From positions 4,179,001 to 4,243,000 of the forward strand of contig NZ_CP014275.1 of NCBI RefSeq assembly GCF_001578105.1: a stretch of 64,000 bases of DNA. The letters run 5' to 3'. Within the stretch, counting starts at the first letter, position 1; each line of letters opens with the position of its first letter. Shown here piece after piece: positions 30,822 through 40,511 of the stretch. The stretch is from Martelella sp. AD-3. GTDB taxonomy: Bacteria > Pseudomonadota > Alphaproteobacteria > Rhizobiales > Rhizobiaceae. The notes below the pieces were generated by a model, which was given only the letters and a program-made list of their open reading frames with translations, was not told the DNA's origin and made no database searches. The position numbers and the translations under genes were made by a program.

Positions 30822-32993
30822 ATGAACACCCTGCTATCGCACCTGCTCAAACTGGAAGCGGCCAAGACCGGCCAACATTGCGCCGCATCGGCTGTCGACG
30901 AAGATGGTTATGATCTCTGGCTGCGCTACCGCCCGCTTGCGGAACCCCGCCGGGATGCGGTGGACAAGGCCGTCCGTGCCTTTGTTTTCGGCGCTGCAAG
31001 CCCGACGATGACGGCGGCCCGGGAAGAACTGGAGCGCGCCTTCTTCGCGATGCTGGTCAAATGTGTTCCGGTTCTCCAGGACGGCGAGATCTGCGACGGC
31101 GCGGTCGTTGCCGGAACGCCTGAAAACCTGCCCTTGATCGCCGCTCTGGACCTGCCGCTTTCGGACCTTGGCAAGGAAGGCTACCGCGTTTTCAGCCTGA
31201 CCCTTGATGGCAAGCGCGTCACGGCCATTACCGCCAACACCGATATTGGCGTGCTCTATGGCTGCTTCGCCTTCCTGCGTCACATCCAGACGGGCGGCGA
31301 TCCGGCAAAGATCGACCTTGCCTCCGCGCCGAAACTCGACCTCCGGCTTCTCAATCACTGGGACAATCTCGACGGATCGGTCGAGCGCGGCTATTCCGGT
31401 CATTCCATCTGGGACTGGTGGACGCTTCCCGATTACGTCAACCGGCGTTACGTCGACTATGCCCGCGCCAACGCGTCTGTCGGCATCAACGGCACAGTGC
31501 TGAACAATGTCAATGCGGCGCCGGAGATCCTGAACGACCTCTATCTCCAGAAGGCCGCGAAGCTTGCGGATATCTTCCGGCCTTACGGGCTGAAGGTGTT
31601 CCTCTCGGTCAATTTCGCCTCCCCTTCGGCCTTGGGCGAACTGGCGACATCGGACCCCGCCGATCCCGCCGTGCAGCAATGGTGGAAGGACAAGGCGCGC
31701 GAAGTCTATCGCCTGATCCCCGATTTCGGCGGCTTTCTGGTCAAGGCCAATTCGGAAGGACAGCCCGGTCCCGGCGACTATGGCCGCAGCCATGCCGAAG
31801 GCGCCAACATGCTGGCGGATGCGCTCGCCCCCCATGGCGGCACCCTGATCTGGCGGGCCTTCGTCTATGCCTCCGATCCCGGCACCGACCGCGCCACGGA
31901 AGCCCTGAGCGAATTCAAGCCGCTCGACGGCACCTTCCGTAACAACGTCCTTTTGCAGGTCAAGAACGGGCCGATCGACTTTCAGCCGCGCGAACCGGTC
32001 TCGCCCGCCTTCGGGCAGATCACGAAAACGCCGCTGGTCATGGAATTCCAGGTCACCAAGGAGTATCTCGGCCAGGCCACGCATCTGGCCTATCTCGGAC
32101 CGGCCTTTGAGGAAGTGCTGAAATTCGACACCCATGCGCGCGGACCGGGAACAACCGTCAGCAGAATTCTCAAGGGTGAGGTCTTCCCGCAGAAGGTGAC
32201 GGGGATTGCCGCGGTGGCCAATATCGGGACCGACCGCGACTGGACGGGCGGCACCTTCAACCAGGCCAACTGGTATGTCTATGGCCGGTTGGCATGGGAC
32301 CCCGATGAAACGGCCGCCGCCATCGCCGAAGACTGGGTGAAGATGACCTTTACCGACGAGCCCGGTTTCGTCCGCACCGTCGTCGACATGATGATGGGCT
32401 CTCACGAGACGCTGGTGAACTACATGATGCCTTATGGCCTGCACCATCAGGTGGCAACGGGCCACCATTACGGGCCGGGACCGTGGGTGAGCGAGCTGGA
32501 TCGGCCGGAGTGGAACCCGACCTATTATAACCGCGCGGATGAAAACGGCATCGGCTTCAACCGCCTGTCCGACGGGAGCAATGCGGTTGCACAGTACAGC
32601 CCCGAGGTGGCGGCCCTGTTTTCCGACCCGCACGGCTTCGATGAGCGTTATCTGCTCTGGTTTCACCATGTCCCGTGGGATTTTCCGCTGACCTGCGGAA
32701 AGACGCTCTGGGAAGGCCTTGCGACGCGCTACGACGAGGGCGTGGACGGCGTTTCGCGCATGATGAAATCCTGGGAGAGCCTGCACCCGCAGGTGGACAG
32801 CCAGCGTTTCGAGCAGGTGCGCGCTTTTCTCCAAATCCAGCATCGCGAGGCGAAGTGGTGGCGTGACGCATGCCTTGCCTATTTCTCCGCCATCGCCCGT
32901 CGTCGGCTGCCGGAAGGACACGCTGCACCGGCGCATACGCTGGAGCACTATCGCACCATCCACTTCCGCTTTGCGCCGGGGGACCCGGCGTGA
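30822..32993 (+). CDS. aguA: GH67 alpha-glucuronidase
   Basis: 723 residues from the ATG at 30822; the ribosome site is weak. GH67 enzymes remove (4-O-methyl)glucuronic acid from the non-reducing xylose of xylo-oligosaccharides. The acid E312 in NSEGQPGP, and the pair D386 in NGPIDFQPRE and E414 in VTKEYLG correspond to the known catalytic carboxylates. The C-terminal helical domain follows from about 480. There is no signal peptide. It lies 161 bases after the xylosidase gene in the same direction; together they finish glucuronoxylan oligosaccharides inside the cell. Confidence 0.95.
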   Translation: MNTLLSHLLKLEAAKTGQHCAASAVDEDGYDLWLRYRPLAEPRRDAVDKAVRAFVFGAASPTMTAAREELERAFFAMLVKCVPVLQDGEICDGAVVAGTPENLPLIAALDLPLSDLGKEGYRVFSLTLDGKRVTAITANTDIGVLYGCFAFLRHIQTGGDPAKIDLASAPKLDLRLLNHWDNLDGSVERGYSGHSIWDWWTLPDYVNRRYVDYARANASVGINGTVLNNVNAAPEILNDLYLQKAAKLADIFRPYGLKVFLSVNFASPSALGELATSDPADPAVQQWWKDKAREVYRLIPDFGGFLVKANSEGQPGPGDYGRSHAEGANMLADALAPHGGTLIWRAFVYASDPGTDRATEALSEFKPLDGTFRNNVLLQVKNGPIDFQPREPVSPAFGQITKTPLVMEFQVTKEYLGQATHLAYLGPAFEEVLKFDTHARGPGTTVSRILKGEVFPQKVTGIAAVANIGTDRDWTGGTFNQANWYVYGRLAWDPDETAAAIAEDWVKMTFTDEPGFVRTVVDMMMGSHETLVNYMMPYGLHHQVATGHHYGPGPWVSELDRPEWNPTYYNRADENGIGFNRLSDGSNAVAQYSPEVAALFSDPHGFDERYLLWFHHVPWDFPLTCGKTLWEGLATRYDEGVDGVSRMMKSWESLHPQVDSQRFEQVRAFLQIQHREAKWWRDACLAYFSAIARRRLPEGHAAPAHTLEHYRTIHFRFAPGDPA

Positions 32994-33211
32994 GCGATCG
33001 GCGCACCGCGCTTGAAACCCATCGGTTTGTCCCGGACGCAATCTGCAGGAGCCTGTTTCGCCGGGGCTTTCGGCTTGGCGACGGCAGGCCTGTCGCAGTC
33101 GCTATAGGGATATCGACGATTGTCGGCCGTTCAGGACGATCGCATTTTCGCGCTATCTCGCCGCCGCCGTGCAGGCGCCGTGGCGGTGCAGCCTCGCTCT
33201 CCCGGCGCGGA

Positions 33212-34144
33212 TCAGAGGACGATGCCGTTGCGGAAGGGATCTTCGGGGTGGAACACCAGTTCGGCCACGGAGATGACATAGGCCTTTCCCGTGATCGACG
33301 GGATCACGCCGCCCTTCTGTCCGGCCCTGTAGGAGAGCCGGTAGGTGGAGCCGATAATGCTTTCCTGCACGATCTCCTGGCCTTCGCCCACTTGCCCGGC
33401 GGCGGCAAGGCATGCGAGCCGCGCCGAACAGCCGGTCCCGCAGGGGGAGCGGTCATAGGCGTCGTCCGGGCAGAGCACGAAATTGCGGCTGTGCGCCACC
33501 GTATCGCCGGCCGGGCCGTAGAAGATGACATGGTCGACCGGCTCGCCGTTTTCGCCGCCGATCTTCAAGGTGTTGAGCGCGGTCCGCGTGGCGACGGCGA
33601 GATCCGTCAGCGCGCGGATATTGTCGGGCGCGACCGGGATCGGGCTCGGATCGACCAGGAAAAACCAGTTGCCGCCATAGGCGACGTCACCGGTCAGGAC
33701 GCCGAAATCCGGCACATCGACCGTAACGCCCGCCTTGACCCGGCGGCTTTCGATATTGGTGACGGTGACCGTGCTTTCATCCTCAACATCGACGGTGACG
33801 ACGCCGGCGGGCGTTTCGATGCGATGCAGACCTGTGCCGATCCGGCCCATGTGATAAAGCGTCACGGCAAGGCCGATCGTGCCGTGGCCGCACATGCCGA
33901 GAACCGCCCCGACATCGAAATAGATGACGCCGGTGACGCAGGTCGGGTCCAGCGGCGGCACCAGCAGCGCGCCCACCATGGCGACCTGGCCGCGCGGCTC
34001 CAGAACCACGGCGCGATAGTCGTCGTAAAAGCGCGTCGCAAGGCGCGCCGCGCGTTCGGAAAGCGGGCCGGAACCGAGATCGGGAAAGCCGTCGAGGATG
34101 ACCCGCGTCGGCTCGCCTGCGGTGTGGCTGTCAATCACATGCAT
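33212..34144 (-). CDS. 4-hydroxyproline 2-epimerase (proline racemase family)
   Basis: 310 residues. Both catalytic cysteines are present: C85 in MCGHGTIG and C235 in DRSPCGTGCS, which argues for a two-base racemase/epimerase and against a trans-3-hydroxyproline dehydratase, where the second cysteine is replaced. It converts trans-4-hydroxy-L-proline to cis-4-hydroxy-D-proline, the first step of bacterial hydroxyproline use. It starts 35 bases after the DapA-family gene in the same direction. The C-terminus is complete and of normal length. Confidence 0.88.
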   Translation of the reverse strand: MHVIDSHTAGEPTRVILDGFPDLGSGPLSERAARLATRFYDDYRAVVLEPRGQVAMVGALLVPPLDPTCVTGVIYFDVGAVLGMCGHGTIGLAVTLYHMGRIGTGLHRIETPAGVVTVDVEDESTVTVTNIESRRVKAGVTVDVPDFGVLTGDVAYGGNWFFLVDPSPIPVAPDNIRALTDLAVATRTALNTLKIGGENGEPVDHVIFYGPAGDTVAHSRNFVLCPDDAYDRSPCGTGCSARLACLAAAGQVGEGQEIVQESIIGSTYRLSYRAGQKGGVIPSITGKAYVISVAELVFHPEDPFRNGIVL

Positions 34145-34178
34145 TCGCTGCTCCCTGATTGGGCCCGGTCTGCGGGTT

Positions 34179-35111
34179 TCAGGCCGCCCAGCTGGCGTAC
34201 CAGGTCTTGAACTGCCGGTACTGTTCCTCGACGAAGGCCTTCTGCGGTGCGGTCAACGCATCGGTCTCGTTGAAGTGCAGGCTGTATTCTTCATCCCCGT
34301 TCAGCACCATCAGGTATTTGTAGAACAGCACGAGATCAACGCCCTCGTCGAATTTCGACAGCACCATCAGCGCGTCCTCAAGCGCGCGCGCCTTGGCGCG
34401 GGCTTCGCTGTCGCCCTCGGCTGCGGCCCTGCAGAGCGAAATGAGGTGCAGGACCTCCTTCGGCAGCGCATTGCCGATGCCGGTAATTGCGCCGGTCGCC
34501 CCGCATTTGACGAAGCCGTGAAAAACCTGGGTATCGACGCCGACCATCAGCGTCAGTTCGGGGTCGCCGGAGGTGATGTGCTCGGCAGCGTAGGAGAGGG
34601 AGGCCGCGCCGCCGAACTCCTTGAAGCCGATCAGGTTGGGATAGTCGGCGCGCAAGGCGAAGAACAGGTCCGCGCGGGTTTCAAAGCCGTAATGGGGGCT
34701 GTTGTAGATGACGGCGGGCAGGCCGTTGGCGGCCGCGAGAATGGCCGAGAAATGCGCCTTCTGCGCCGAGGCCGAAGAGCCGCGCGAGAGAACGCGCGGA
34801 ATGACCATCAGGCCGGCGGCGCCGATGCGGGCGGCATGCGCCGCAAGCGCCACCGCGGATTTCGTATTGACCGCGCCGGTTCCGACGATGACCGGTACGC
34901 CCGCCTCGACCAGCGCCTCGACGCCCTGCATCCGCTCTTCATCGGTCAGGAGCGGCCAGTCGCCCATCGACCCGCAATAGACGACGGCCGACATGCCGGC
35001 ATCGACAAGCGCCCGGCCCTTGCGCGCCAGCGCCGCGAAATCCGGCGTGCGGTCAGCCTTGCAGGGGGTCATCAGCGCCGGAATGCAGCCGGTAAAGATC
35101 GTATCGCGCAT
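34179..35111 (-). CDS. DapA-family lyase, probable 1-pyrroline-4-hydroxy-2-carboxylate deaminase
   Basis: 310 residues from the ATG at 35111 (AAAGGA upstream; an ATG five codons earlier is possible). The Schiff-base lysine is K164 in IGFKEFGG and the partner tyrosine is Y136 in VIYNSPHYG, as in the DHDPS/N-acetylneuraminate lyase family. Between a hydroxyproline epimerase and a GntR regulator the fitting reaction is deamination of pyrroline-4-hydroxy-2-carboxylate to alpha-ketoglutarate semialdehyde. A 14-base palindrome (35212-35225) stands about 100 bases upstream. Other aldolase roles cannot be excluded from sequence alone. Confidence 0.85.
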   Translation of the reverse strand: MRDTIFTGCIPALMTPCKADRTPDFAALARKGRALVDAGMSAVVYCGSMGDWPLLTDEERMQGVEALVEAGVPVIVGTGAVNTKSAVALAAHAARIGAAGLMVIPRVLSRGSSASAQKAHFSAILAAANGLPAVIYNSPHYGFETRADLFFALRADYPNLIGFKEFGGAASLSYAAEHITSGDPELTLMVGVDTQVFHGFVKCGATGAITGIGNALPKEVLHLISLCRAAAEGDSEARAKARALEDALMVLSKFDEGVDLVLFYKYLMVLNGDEEYSLHFNETDALTAPQKAFVEEQYRQFKTWYASWAA

Positions 35112-35211
35112 CTGGGGTCCTTTCATATGCACAAGGGATCGGGGTCGGCGGCGAGCGGCCGCTGGCATCGAGGCCCAGCCCCGTTGCAATGCCAGTACCA
35201 TCGATGATTCA

Positions 35212-35225
35212 ATTTGTCGACAAAT
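35212..35225 (-). promoter_or_regulatory. Palindromic GntR operator candidate upstream of the deaminase gene
   Basis: ATTTGTCGACAAAT, a perfect 14-base palindrome, 101 bases before the deaminase start. The core TTGTCGACA recurs at 36072-36080, 47193-47201 and 49634-49642, each time in front of genes of the same pathway or their regulators. Confidence 0.65.
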
Positions 35226-35270
35226 AAAATACTAAAGTGTCGAGCTTGATCGCAAAACGCCCGGCATCGC

Positions 35271-35996
35271 TCAAAGCGAAATCGAGGAGACGCTGCGGGA
35301 ATCCGCCGAGATATAGGCGCGGATCTGGCGCACGATCTGGTCGGCGTGCTGCACGGCAAGCCGGTCGGATTCGGCCTCGTCCCGTGCGATCATCGCGCTG
35401 ACGATGTGTTCGTGCTCGGCCACATACTGGCGCGGCAGATCGTCGTCATAGGAGCGATAATAAAGGCGCAGGATGCGCCGCCCGTCATCCAGCAGGCGCC
35501 GGAACAGATCGGTATAGTATTTGTTGCGGCCGGCCTCGGCGATGGCGATATGGAAATCGCGGTTGGTCGCGATCATGCCCAGCACGTCCCGGGCCTCGAC
35601 GGCCTCGGCAAAGCGGCGCTGATGCAAGCGGATTCCGGCAAGATCGGCCTCGTTATAGTGGACTGCCGCAAGCCGCGCGGTCACCCGGTACATCAGTGTC
35701 AGCGCGTCGAAAAACGCGCCCAGCTGCACGAAATCGATGTTGGAGACGATTGTCGTGCGGTTGGTCAGCGCCGTGATCAGCCCTTCCGCCGCGAGCCGAA
35801 CGAGCGCCTCGCGGATCGGCGTGCGCGACATCGCGAACCGGTCCGACAGCTCGGTCTCGTCGATCGGACTCCCCGGCGCGAGCTTGAGTTCGATGATCTC
35901 GTTGCGCAGCGTCTCATAGACATGCGCCACGCCGCCGCCGCGCCTGACGTGCTGGCTCGGGAGCACGTTCTTTTCCGCCGATATCTTGACCATCAT
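35271..35996 (-). CDS. GntR-family (FCD) regulator of hydroxyproline genes, copy 1
   Basis: 241 residues from the first of two adjacent ATGs at 35996 (GGAAAGG upstream). The winged helix reads DETELSDRFAMSRTPIREALVRLAAEGLI (about 45-75) and the FCD domain covers 95-225 with the expected metal-type histidines (RDFHIAIAEA, AEHEHIVSAM). It is about half identical to the regulator at 48698-49414. Its own promoter region holds the TTTGTCGACAAA palindrome, and so does that of the adjacent deaminase gene, so it probably represses both and itself. Confidence 0.9.
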   Translation of the reverse strand: MMVKISAEKNVLPSQHVRRGGGVAHVYETLRNEIIELKLAPGSPIDETELSDRFAMSRTPIREALVRLAAEGLITALTNRTTIVSNIDFVQLGAFFDALTLMYRVTARLAAVHYNEADLAGIRLHQRRFAEAVEARDVLGMIATNRDFHIAIAEAGRNKYYTDLFRRLLDDGRRILRLYYRSYDDDLPRQYVAEHEHIVSAMIARDEAESDRLAVQHADQIVRQIRAYISADSRSVSSISL

Positions 35997-36070
35997 GCCC
36001 GCCTTTCCTGGATTTTTCTGGCAACATGCAACACTCCTTGCACACAATCCATGACAAGTCTCAAATTTTT

Positions 36071-36082
36071 TTTGTCGACAAA
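36071..36082. promoter_or_regulatory. Palindromic GntR operator candidate in the gntR/GAF divergent promoter
   Basis: TTTGTCGACAAA, perfect 12-base palindrome in an AT-rich stretch, 75 bases before the gntR start and 172 bases before the GAF gene that heads the transporter-HyuAB block. One site could therefore control both directions. Confidence 0.65.
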
Positions 36083-36253
36083 TTGAATTTTTGACGATAG
36101 CTTGACGGCCTGTTCACCCATGAGAGCAACCCGGAACGGACGCAGCGCCACCATGAAACCCGCCCGCACGAACGCCCCACCGTCTTGCGCCGAAGCGTCG
36201 GGCGGCAGGTGCACGGCGGCGCGCCGAGGGCGCGCGCCCGGAGAAAACGGCTG

Positions 36254-36796
36254 ATGCCCTGCGAAGCGGCGGAGATCTTCCGGCTGTCCGCCGGGCCGGA
36301 TGCCCCGAGGCAGGTCTTCGCCTACCTTCTCGGCGGGCTGAACGCGGAGGTGGGCGAAGGCCTGACTACCGCCTCGGTTTACGACCTGCCGCGCATGCGC
36401 TCGCGCCGGGTGTTTTCCGAAAATCTCGAAGCCTACGCCCTTGGCGGGTTCAAGCCGCTTGAGAGGAACCGCTATTTCGACACCGTCATTGCCGGAACCC
36501 GGCATTTCAGCACGACCCGCATCGAAGAGATCGCCGAGGTCTTCTTCGATTGGGAAAAGATCCGCGACCTCGGCTTCGAATCCAACATGAACCTGCCGGC
36601 AGTCGCCGACGGACGCGTGATCGGAACGGTCAACCTGCTGGGCCCGCGGGGCCGGTTCACGCCGGAGACCGTCGCCCGGGCGCTGGCCTGGCAGCCGGCG
36701 GCAACGGCCGCGTTCCTTCTCCTGCACCTCGAAGGCGCGGAAACGGCCACCTTTCAACCCGACCTGAGGAAAACCGCCCAACCGGACCAAGCCTGA
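36254..36796 (+). CDS. Small GAF-domain protein
   Basis: 180 residues from the ATG at 36254, the first start with a ribosome site (GGAG) in an otherwise G/C-rich leader; the frame is open further upstream. The chain looks like a single GAF domain (about 20-165: VYDLPRMRSRRVFSENLEAYALGG, FDTVIAG, SNMNLPAVADGRVIGTVNLLGPRGRFTPETV), ending soon after. No DNA-binding, kinase or cyclase partner domain is attached. Such domains bind small ligands. It precedes the transporter and HyuA/HyuB genes by 94 bases, in the same direction. Its role is unknown; a substrate sensor or small accessory enzyme are options. Confidence 0.7.
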   Translation: MPCEAAEIFRLSAGPDAPRQVFAYLLGGLNAEVGEGLTTASVYDLPRMRSRRVFSENLEAYALGGFKPLERNRYFDTVIAGTRHFSTTRIEEIAEVFFDWEKIRDLGFESNMNLPAVADGRVIGTVNLLGPRGRFTPETVARALAWQPAATAAFLLLHLEGAETATFQPDLRKTAQPDQA

Positions 36797-36890
36797 CCAG
36801 ACCTGAAAAAGGGGCCGGAGAGCCCCGTTCAATGGCCGTCACCGGCCGCATAATCCAGACGAAGACATCTCAACCCGGAGAAACCGAACC

Positions 36891-37880
36891 ATGCACACCA
36901 CACTCAAAGCAGCGATCCTGTCGTTGACGCTGGCCACGCCGCTTTCGGCCCAGGCCGAGGACTTCAACATCGCCTTTCTCGCCGCCTCGTCGCAGAACGG
37001 CTTCAACCAGGCGATCTATGACGGCATCAAGCAAGCCGCGTCCGGCTACGACAACGTCAGAACCCAGATTTTCGACGGCGAGTTTTCCGCCACCGCGCAG
37101 TTCTCCCAGGTCGAAGACATCGTCGCCGGCGGCAAGTTCGATGCCATCATCATCACGCCCAACGACACGGTCGGCATCGCGACCGCGCTGGAAGATGCCG
37201 TGAAGGCCGGCGTCAAGGTGGGCACGACGCTGTTTCCAGTCGGTCCCGAACTGACCGAAATGGAACCGCAGGTGCCGGGCCTCACCGTCACCGTCGCCTC
37301 CGACCCCGTCGTCGGCGCCACCGCCCAGGCCAATGCGGTGGTCGATTACTGCGCCGACAAGGACCCGTGCAAGGTCGCGGTCCTGATCGGCCAGCTCGTC
37401 TTCCCCTTCGACAATGTGCGCAACGACACCTACAAGACGATCCTCGGCGAACATGACAATATCGAGATCGTCGCCACCGGCGAGGGCAATTATTCGCCCC
37501 AGGACTCGATGATCGCCATGCAGGACATTCTGCAGGCCAATCGCGATATCGATGTCGTGCTTTCCAATGCCGACCAGCACCTGATGGGCGCCGAGGTCGC
37601 GATCGCGGATGCCGGCCTCGACATGTCGCAGATCTACACGCTGGGCGGCGGGCTGAACCAGATCGCCGTGGACGCGATCAAGGCCGGCACCTGGACCGGA
37701 ACGCTGGCGCAATTCCCGAAATCCATGGGTGCGGCCGCGCTCGACGCCATGGTCGATGCGCTGAACGGCGAAACCCCTCCGACCTGGATCGATGAGTATT
37801 CGTTGCGCGAAACGCCCAAGATCATCACCAGGGAATGGCTGGACGAAAACCCGGATTTCGAACCGGAATGGCAGGGCTGA
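36891..37880 (+). CDS. CUT2-type ABC transporter substrate-binding protein
   Basis: 329 residues from the ATG at 36891 (GGAGAAACC upstream) with a short signal peptide (MHTTLKAAILSLTLATPLSA-QA). It is a Peripla_BP_4 protein: FNIAFLAASSQNGFNQAIYDGIKQ, then GGKFDAIIITPNDTVG and a paired cysteine segment (VDYCADKDPCK). The family usually binds sugars, but this unit goes on to encode HyuA and HyuB, so a cyclic amide, hydantoin or proline derivative is an equally likely cargo. A perfect hairpin follows the stop. Confidence 0.9.
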   Translation: MHTTLKAAILSLTLATPLSAQAEDFNIAFLAASSQNGFNQAIYDGIKQAASGYDNVRTQIFDGEFSATAQFSQVEDIVAGGKFDAIIITPNDTVGIATALEDAVKAGVKVGTTLFPVGPELTEMEPQVPGLTVTVASDPVVGATAQANAVVDYCADKDPCKVAVLIGQLVFPFDNVRNDTYKTILGEHDNIEIVATGEGNYSPQDSMIAMQDILQANRDIDVVLSNADQHLMGAEVAIADAGLDMSQIYTLGGGLNQIAVDAIKAGTWTGTLAQFPKSMGAAALDAMVDALNGETPPTWIDEYSLRETPKIITREWLDENPDFEPEWQG

Positions 37881-37890
37881 TCTCGGCGCA

Positions 37891-37919
37891 TCCGGCGCGC
37901 CTGTCCGACGCGCGCCGGA
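37891..37919 (+). other. Hairpin after the binding-protein gene
   Basis: A perfect ten-pair stem TCCGGCGCGC / GCGCGCCGGA with a nine-base loop, starting 11 bases after the stop. No T-run follows. Like the hairpin at 25769, it sits between a binding-protein gene and the rest of its transporter and may protect the upstream message. Confidence 0.6.
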
Positions 37920-37986
37920 AACCGGCTTCACGCCGCGCGTCCTGCCGGCATTCCGGCACGGCGCGCCGAAGATCGAAAGGAAAGCC

Positions 37987-39519
37987 ATGACCGATACCGC
38001 CATCCGGCTTCGGGGCGTCGCCAAGAGTTTTGGCGGAATGCGCATCCTGGACGACATCAGTATCGACATCAAAAAGGGATCGGTTCACGCGCTCGTCGGT
38101 GAAAACGGCGCGGGCAAATCCTCCGTCGGCAAGATTGTCGGCGGCTATTATTCGGCAGATGAAGGCACGGTCGAGGTCTTCGGCGACACCGTCACCCGGT
38201 TTTCGCCGCGCGACGCGCTTCGCCGAGGCATCGCGATGATCCATCAGGAACTTCAACTCGTTCCGGAACTCACCGTGCTGGAAAACGTGTTCCTGGGCCT
38301 GGAGAGCAATACCGCCGGCTTTCTGCGCAAGGGCGATCTTGATCGCTTCCACGCGTTGGAAGAGACCTGCGATTTCGGCCTCAACCCGAATAGCCGGATC
38401 GCCGACATGCGGATCGCCGAGCGCCAGAAGGTCGAGATCATGCGGGCGATTGCCCGCGATGCGCGGGTGATCATCATGGACGAGCCGACGTCCTCGCTGA
38501 CGGAGGACGAGGCCGAGCGCCTGCACCAGCTGATCGCCCGGCTGAAGGCGCGCGGTGTCACCGTGATCTATGTGAGCCATTTTCTCGACCATATCCTCGC
38601 CAATTGCGACCGGGTGACGATCATGCGCGACGGCAGGGTGATCCGTACCGACGCCATCGCCGGCGAAACCAAGGACAGCCTCATCGGCTCCATGCTGGGC
38701 GAGGCTTCCGAGATCATCTGGCCCGATTTGCCGCCGCGCCCCCGGAGACAGGCAACACCGGTGGTCGAGATGGAGAATGTCGCCACGGATACCGGCCTTT
38801 CCGATATCTCCCTGAAGATTTTCCCCGGCGAGATCGTCGGCCTGATCGGCCTCGTCGGCTCCGGCCGTTCGGAGGTTGCGCGCGCGCTGTTTGGCGCCGA
38901 TCCGATCGTCTCCGGCCGCTATGCCATCCGGGGCGTTACGCAGAACCGCCGGCTCAAGATCCCGCGCGCCATCGCGCAAGGGCTGGCCTTTGTGCCCGAG
39001 GACCGCCGCAAGCAGGGCCTTGTCCTGACCCAGACGACCCGCCCCAACATCTCGCTCGCCACCCTCGGCACCATCTCGCGTCACGGCTTCATCAACCACA
39101 GGCTCGAGCGCAGGCGGGCGCGCAGGATGATCGACCATTTCGGCATCGTGCCCTCCGCCATCGACGGCGAGGTCGCCTTTTACTCCGGCGGCAACCAGCA
39201 GAAGGTGCTGCTGTCGAAATGGGCGGTGGAAAAACCCCGCCTGCTGATCCTCGACGAACCGAGCCGCGGCGTCGACATCGGCGCCCGGCAGAGCATCCAC
39301 GAATTCATCATCGAAATGGCCGAAAACGGCGTGGCCGTGCTTCTGATCTCCTCCGAACTCGAGGAGGTCATCAACCTGTCCCATCGCGGCTATCTGATGA
39401 GCGACGGCCGCATCTTCGCGGAGACCGACTGCCGGGACACCACGGTCGACGAGGCATTGCACCGCATCTTTGAAGAACAAGGCGCCGTCTCCCGCGGCAA
39501 GGAGGTCACCCAATCATGA
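37987..39519 (+). CDS. CUT2-type ABC transporter tandem ATP-binding protein (RbsA-like)
   Basis: 510 residues from the ATG at 37987 (GAAAGGAAAG upstream); the open frame extends further but has no start signal. First half: Walker [10 protein letters not shown], signature-like MRIAERQKVEIMRAIA, Walker B VIIMDEPTSSLT. Second half: [35 protein letters not shown]. The first Walker A ends GKSS in place of GKST, a tolerated change. It overlaps the permease by four bases. Confidence 0.92.
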   Translation: MTDTAIRLRGVAKSFGGMRILDDISIDIKKGSVHALVGENGAGKSSVGKIVGGYYSADEGTVEVFGDTVTRFSPRDALRRGIAMIHQELQLVPELTVLENVFLGLESNTAGFLRKGDLDRFHALEETCDFGLNPNSRIADMRIAERQKVEIMRAIARDARVIIMDEPTSSLTEDEAERLHQLIARLKARGVTVIYVSHFLDHILANCDRVTIMRDGRVIRTDAIAGETKDSLIGSMLGEASEIIWPDLPPRPRRQATPVVEMENVATDTGLSDISLKIFPGEIVGLIGLVGSGRSEVARALFGADPIVSGRYAIRGVTQNRRLKIPRAIAQGLAFVPEDRRKQGLVLTQTTRPNISLATLGTISRHGFINHRLERRRARRMIDHFGIVPSAIDGEVAFYSGGNQQKVLLSKWAVEKPRLLILDEPSRGVDIGARQSIHEFIIEMAENGVAVLLISSELEEVINLSHRGYLMSDGRIFAETDCRDTTVDEALHRIFEEQGAVSRGKEVTQS

Positions 39520-40481
39520 GCGACGTTCAGACACCTGCCCGGCGTTTTTCCATCACGCCCGGGGACTTCGCCCGCGAATACGGCGTTCTCACCATCATCG
39601 TCATTCTGATGATCGGCCTCAGCCTGATTTCCGACAGTTTCCTGACGGCACGGAACCTGCTCAACATTCTCAACCAGTCGGCGCCGCTCGCCATCATCGC
39701 CTGCGCGCTCACCCTGGTCATCATCGGCGGCGGGTTCGACCTGTCGACCGGCGCGATCTTCGGCGTGGCCTCGGTCGCGGCCGGCTGGATCGCCGTTCAC
39801 GTCGACCCCTATACCGCGATTGTCGCCGGGCCGCTGATCGGGCTTGCGCTCGGCACGCTGAACGGCGCGATCATCACCGGCTTTGGCGTGCATTCCTTCC
39901 TTGTGACGCTCGCCACCAGCCTCGTCTATCGCGGCATCGCCATCCTGATCACCGGCGGCGCGCTGATCCCGGTCCGGATCGCGGAATTTTCCTGGATCGG
40001 CCGTGGCCGTATCGGCATGGTCAACATCGCCGTGATCGTGCTGATCATCTTCATGGTGATCTTCATGGTGCTGCTCAACCGCACCACATTCGGCCGTCGC
40101 GTCTTCGCCGTCGGCGGCAATGAAGAGGCCGCGATCCTGTCGGGCATCCGCACCAATCTGATCAAGATCGTCACCTTCTCGCTTTCGGGCATGGCCGCAG
40201 GTCTCGCCGGCGTCATTGCGGTGTCGCGCATCTCCATGGCGTCCCCGCAGGCCGGCATAGGCATGGAGTTCGAGGCGATCGCGGCGGTGATCCTCGGCGG
40301 AACGTCGATCATGGGCGGTTCGGGCGCAATCTGGCGCTCGGTCGCGGGCGTGCTGTTGATGGCGCTGATTGGCAACGGCTTCAACATTCTCAACGTGAAC
40401 CCCTTCTTCAAGGACCTCACCACCGGCGTGATCATCGTCGTCGCGGTCGCGCTGGCCGCATCGGGCCGGCGCAGCCGCTGA
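39516..40481 (+). CDS. CUT2-type ABC transporter permease (RbsC-like)
   Basis: 321 residues with about eight to ten hydrophobic helices. The signature GGGFDLSTGAIFG is near residue 70 and the C-terminal AVILGGTSIMGGSGAIWRS is typical of RbsC. It is coupled to the ATPase by an ATGA overlap and lies 30 bases before hyuA. It makes the channel of an importer whose cargo is probably processed by HyuA/HyuB. Confidence 0.92.
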   Translation: MSDVQTPARRFSITPGDFAREYGVLTIIVILMIGLSLISDSFLTARNLLNILNQSAPLAIIACALTLVIIGGGFDLSTGAIFGVASVAAGWIAVHVDPYTAIVAGPLIGLALGTLNGAIITGFGVHSFLVTLATSLVYRGIAILITGGALIPVRIAEFSWIGRGRIGMVNIAVIVLIIFMVIFMVLLNRTTFGRRVFAVGGNEEAAILSGIRTNLIKIVTFSLSGMAAGLAGVIAVSRISMASPQAGIGMEFEAIAAVILGGTSIMGGSGAIWRSVAGVLLMALIGNGFNILNVNPFFKDLTTGVIIVVAVALAASGRRSR

Positions 40482-40511
40482 CATCCTTCATGCATTGAAC
40501 AGAGACTTCCC

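Noticed and set aside
30834..33041. 735-residue and similar long minus-strand frames opposite the alpha-glucuronidase (also 40488-42740 opposite hyuA)
   Set aside because: The plus-strand products have all catalytic or family motifs; the antisense frames are composition artefacts.
33212..34144. trans-3-hydroxy-L-proline dehydratase for the proline-racemase-family gene
   Set aside because: That enzyme lacks the second catalytic cysteine; here both C85 and C235 are present.
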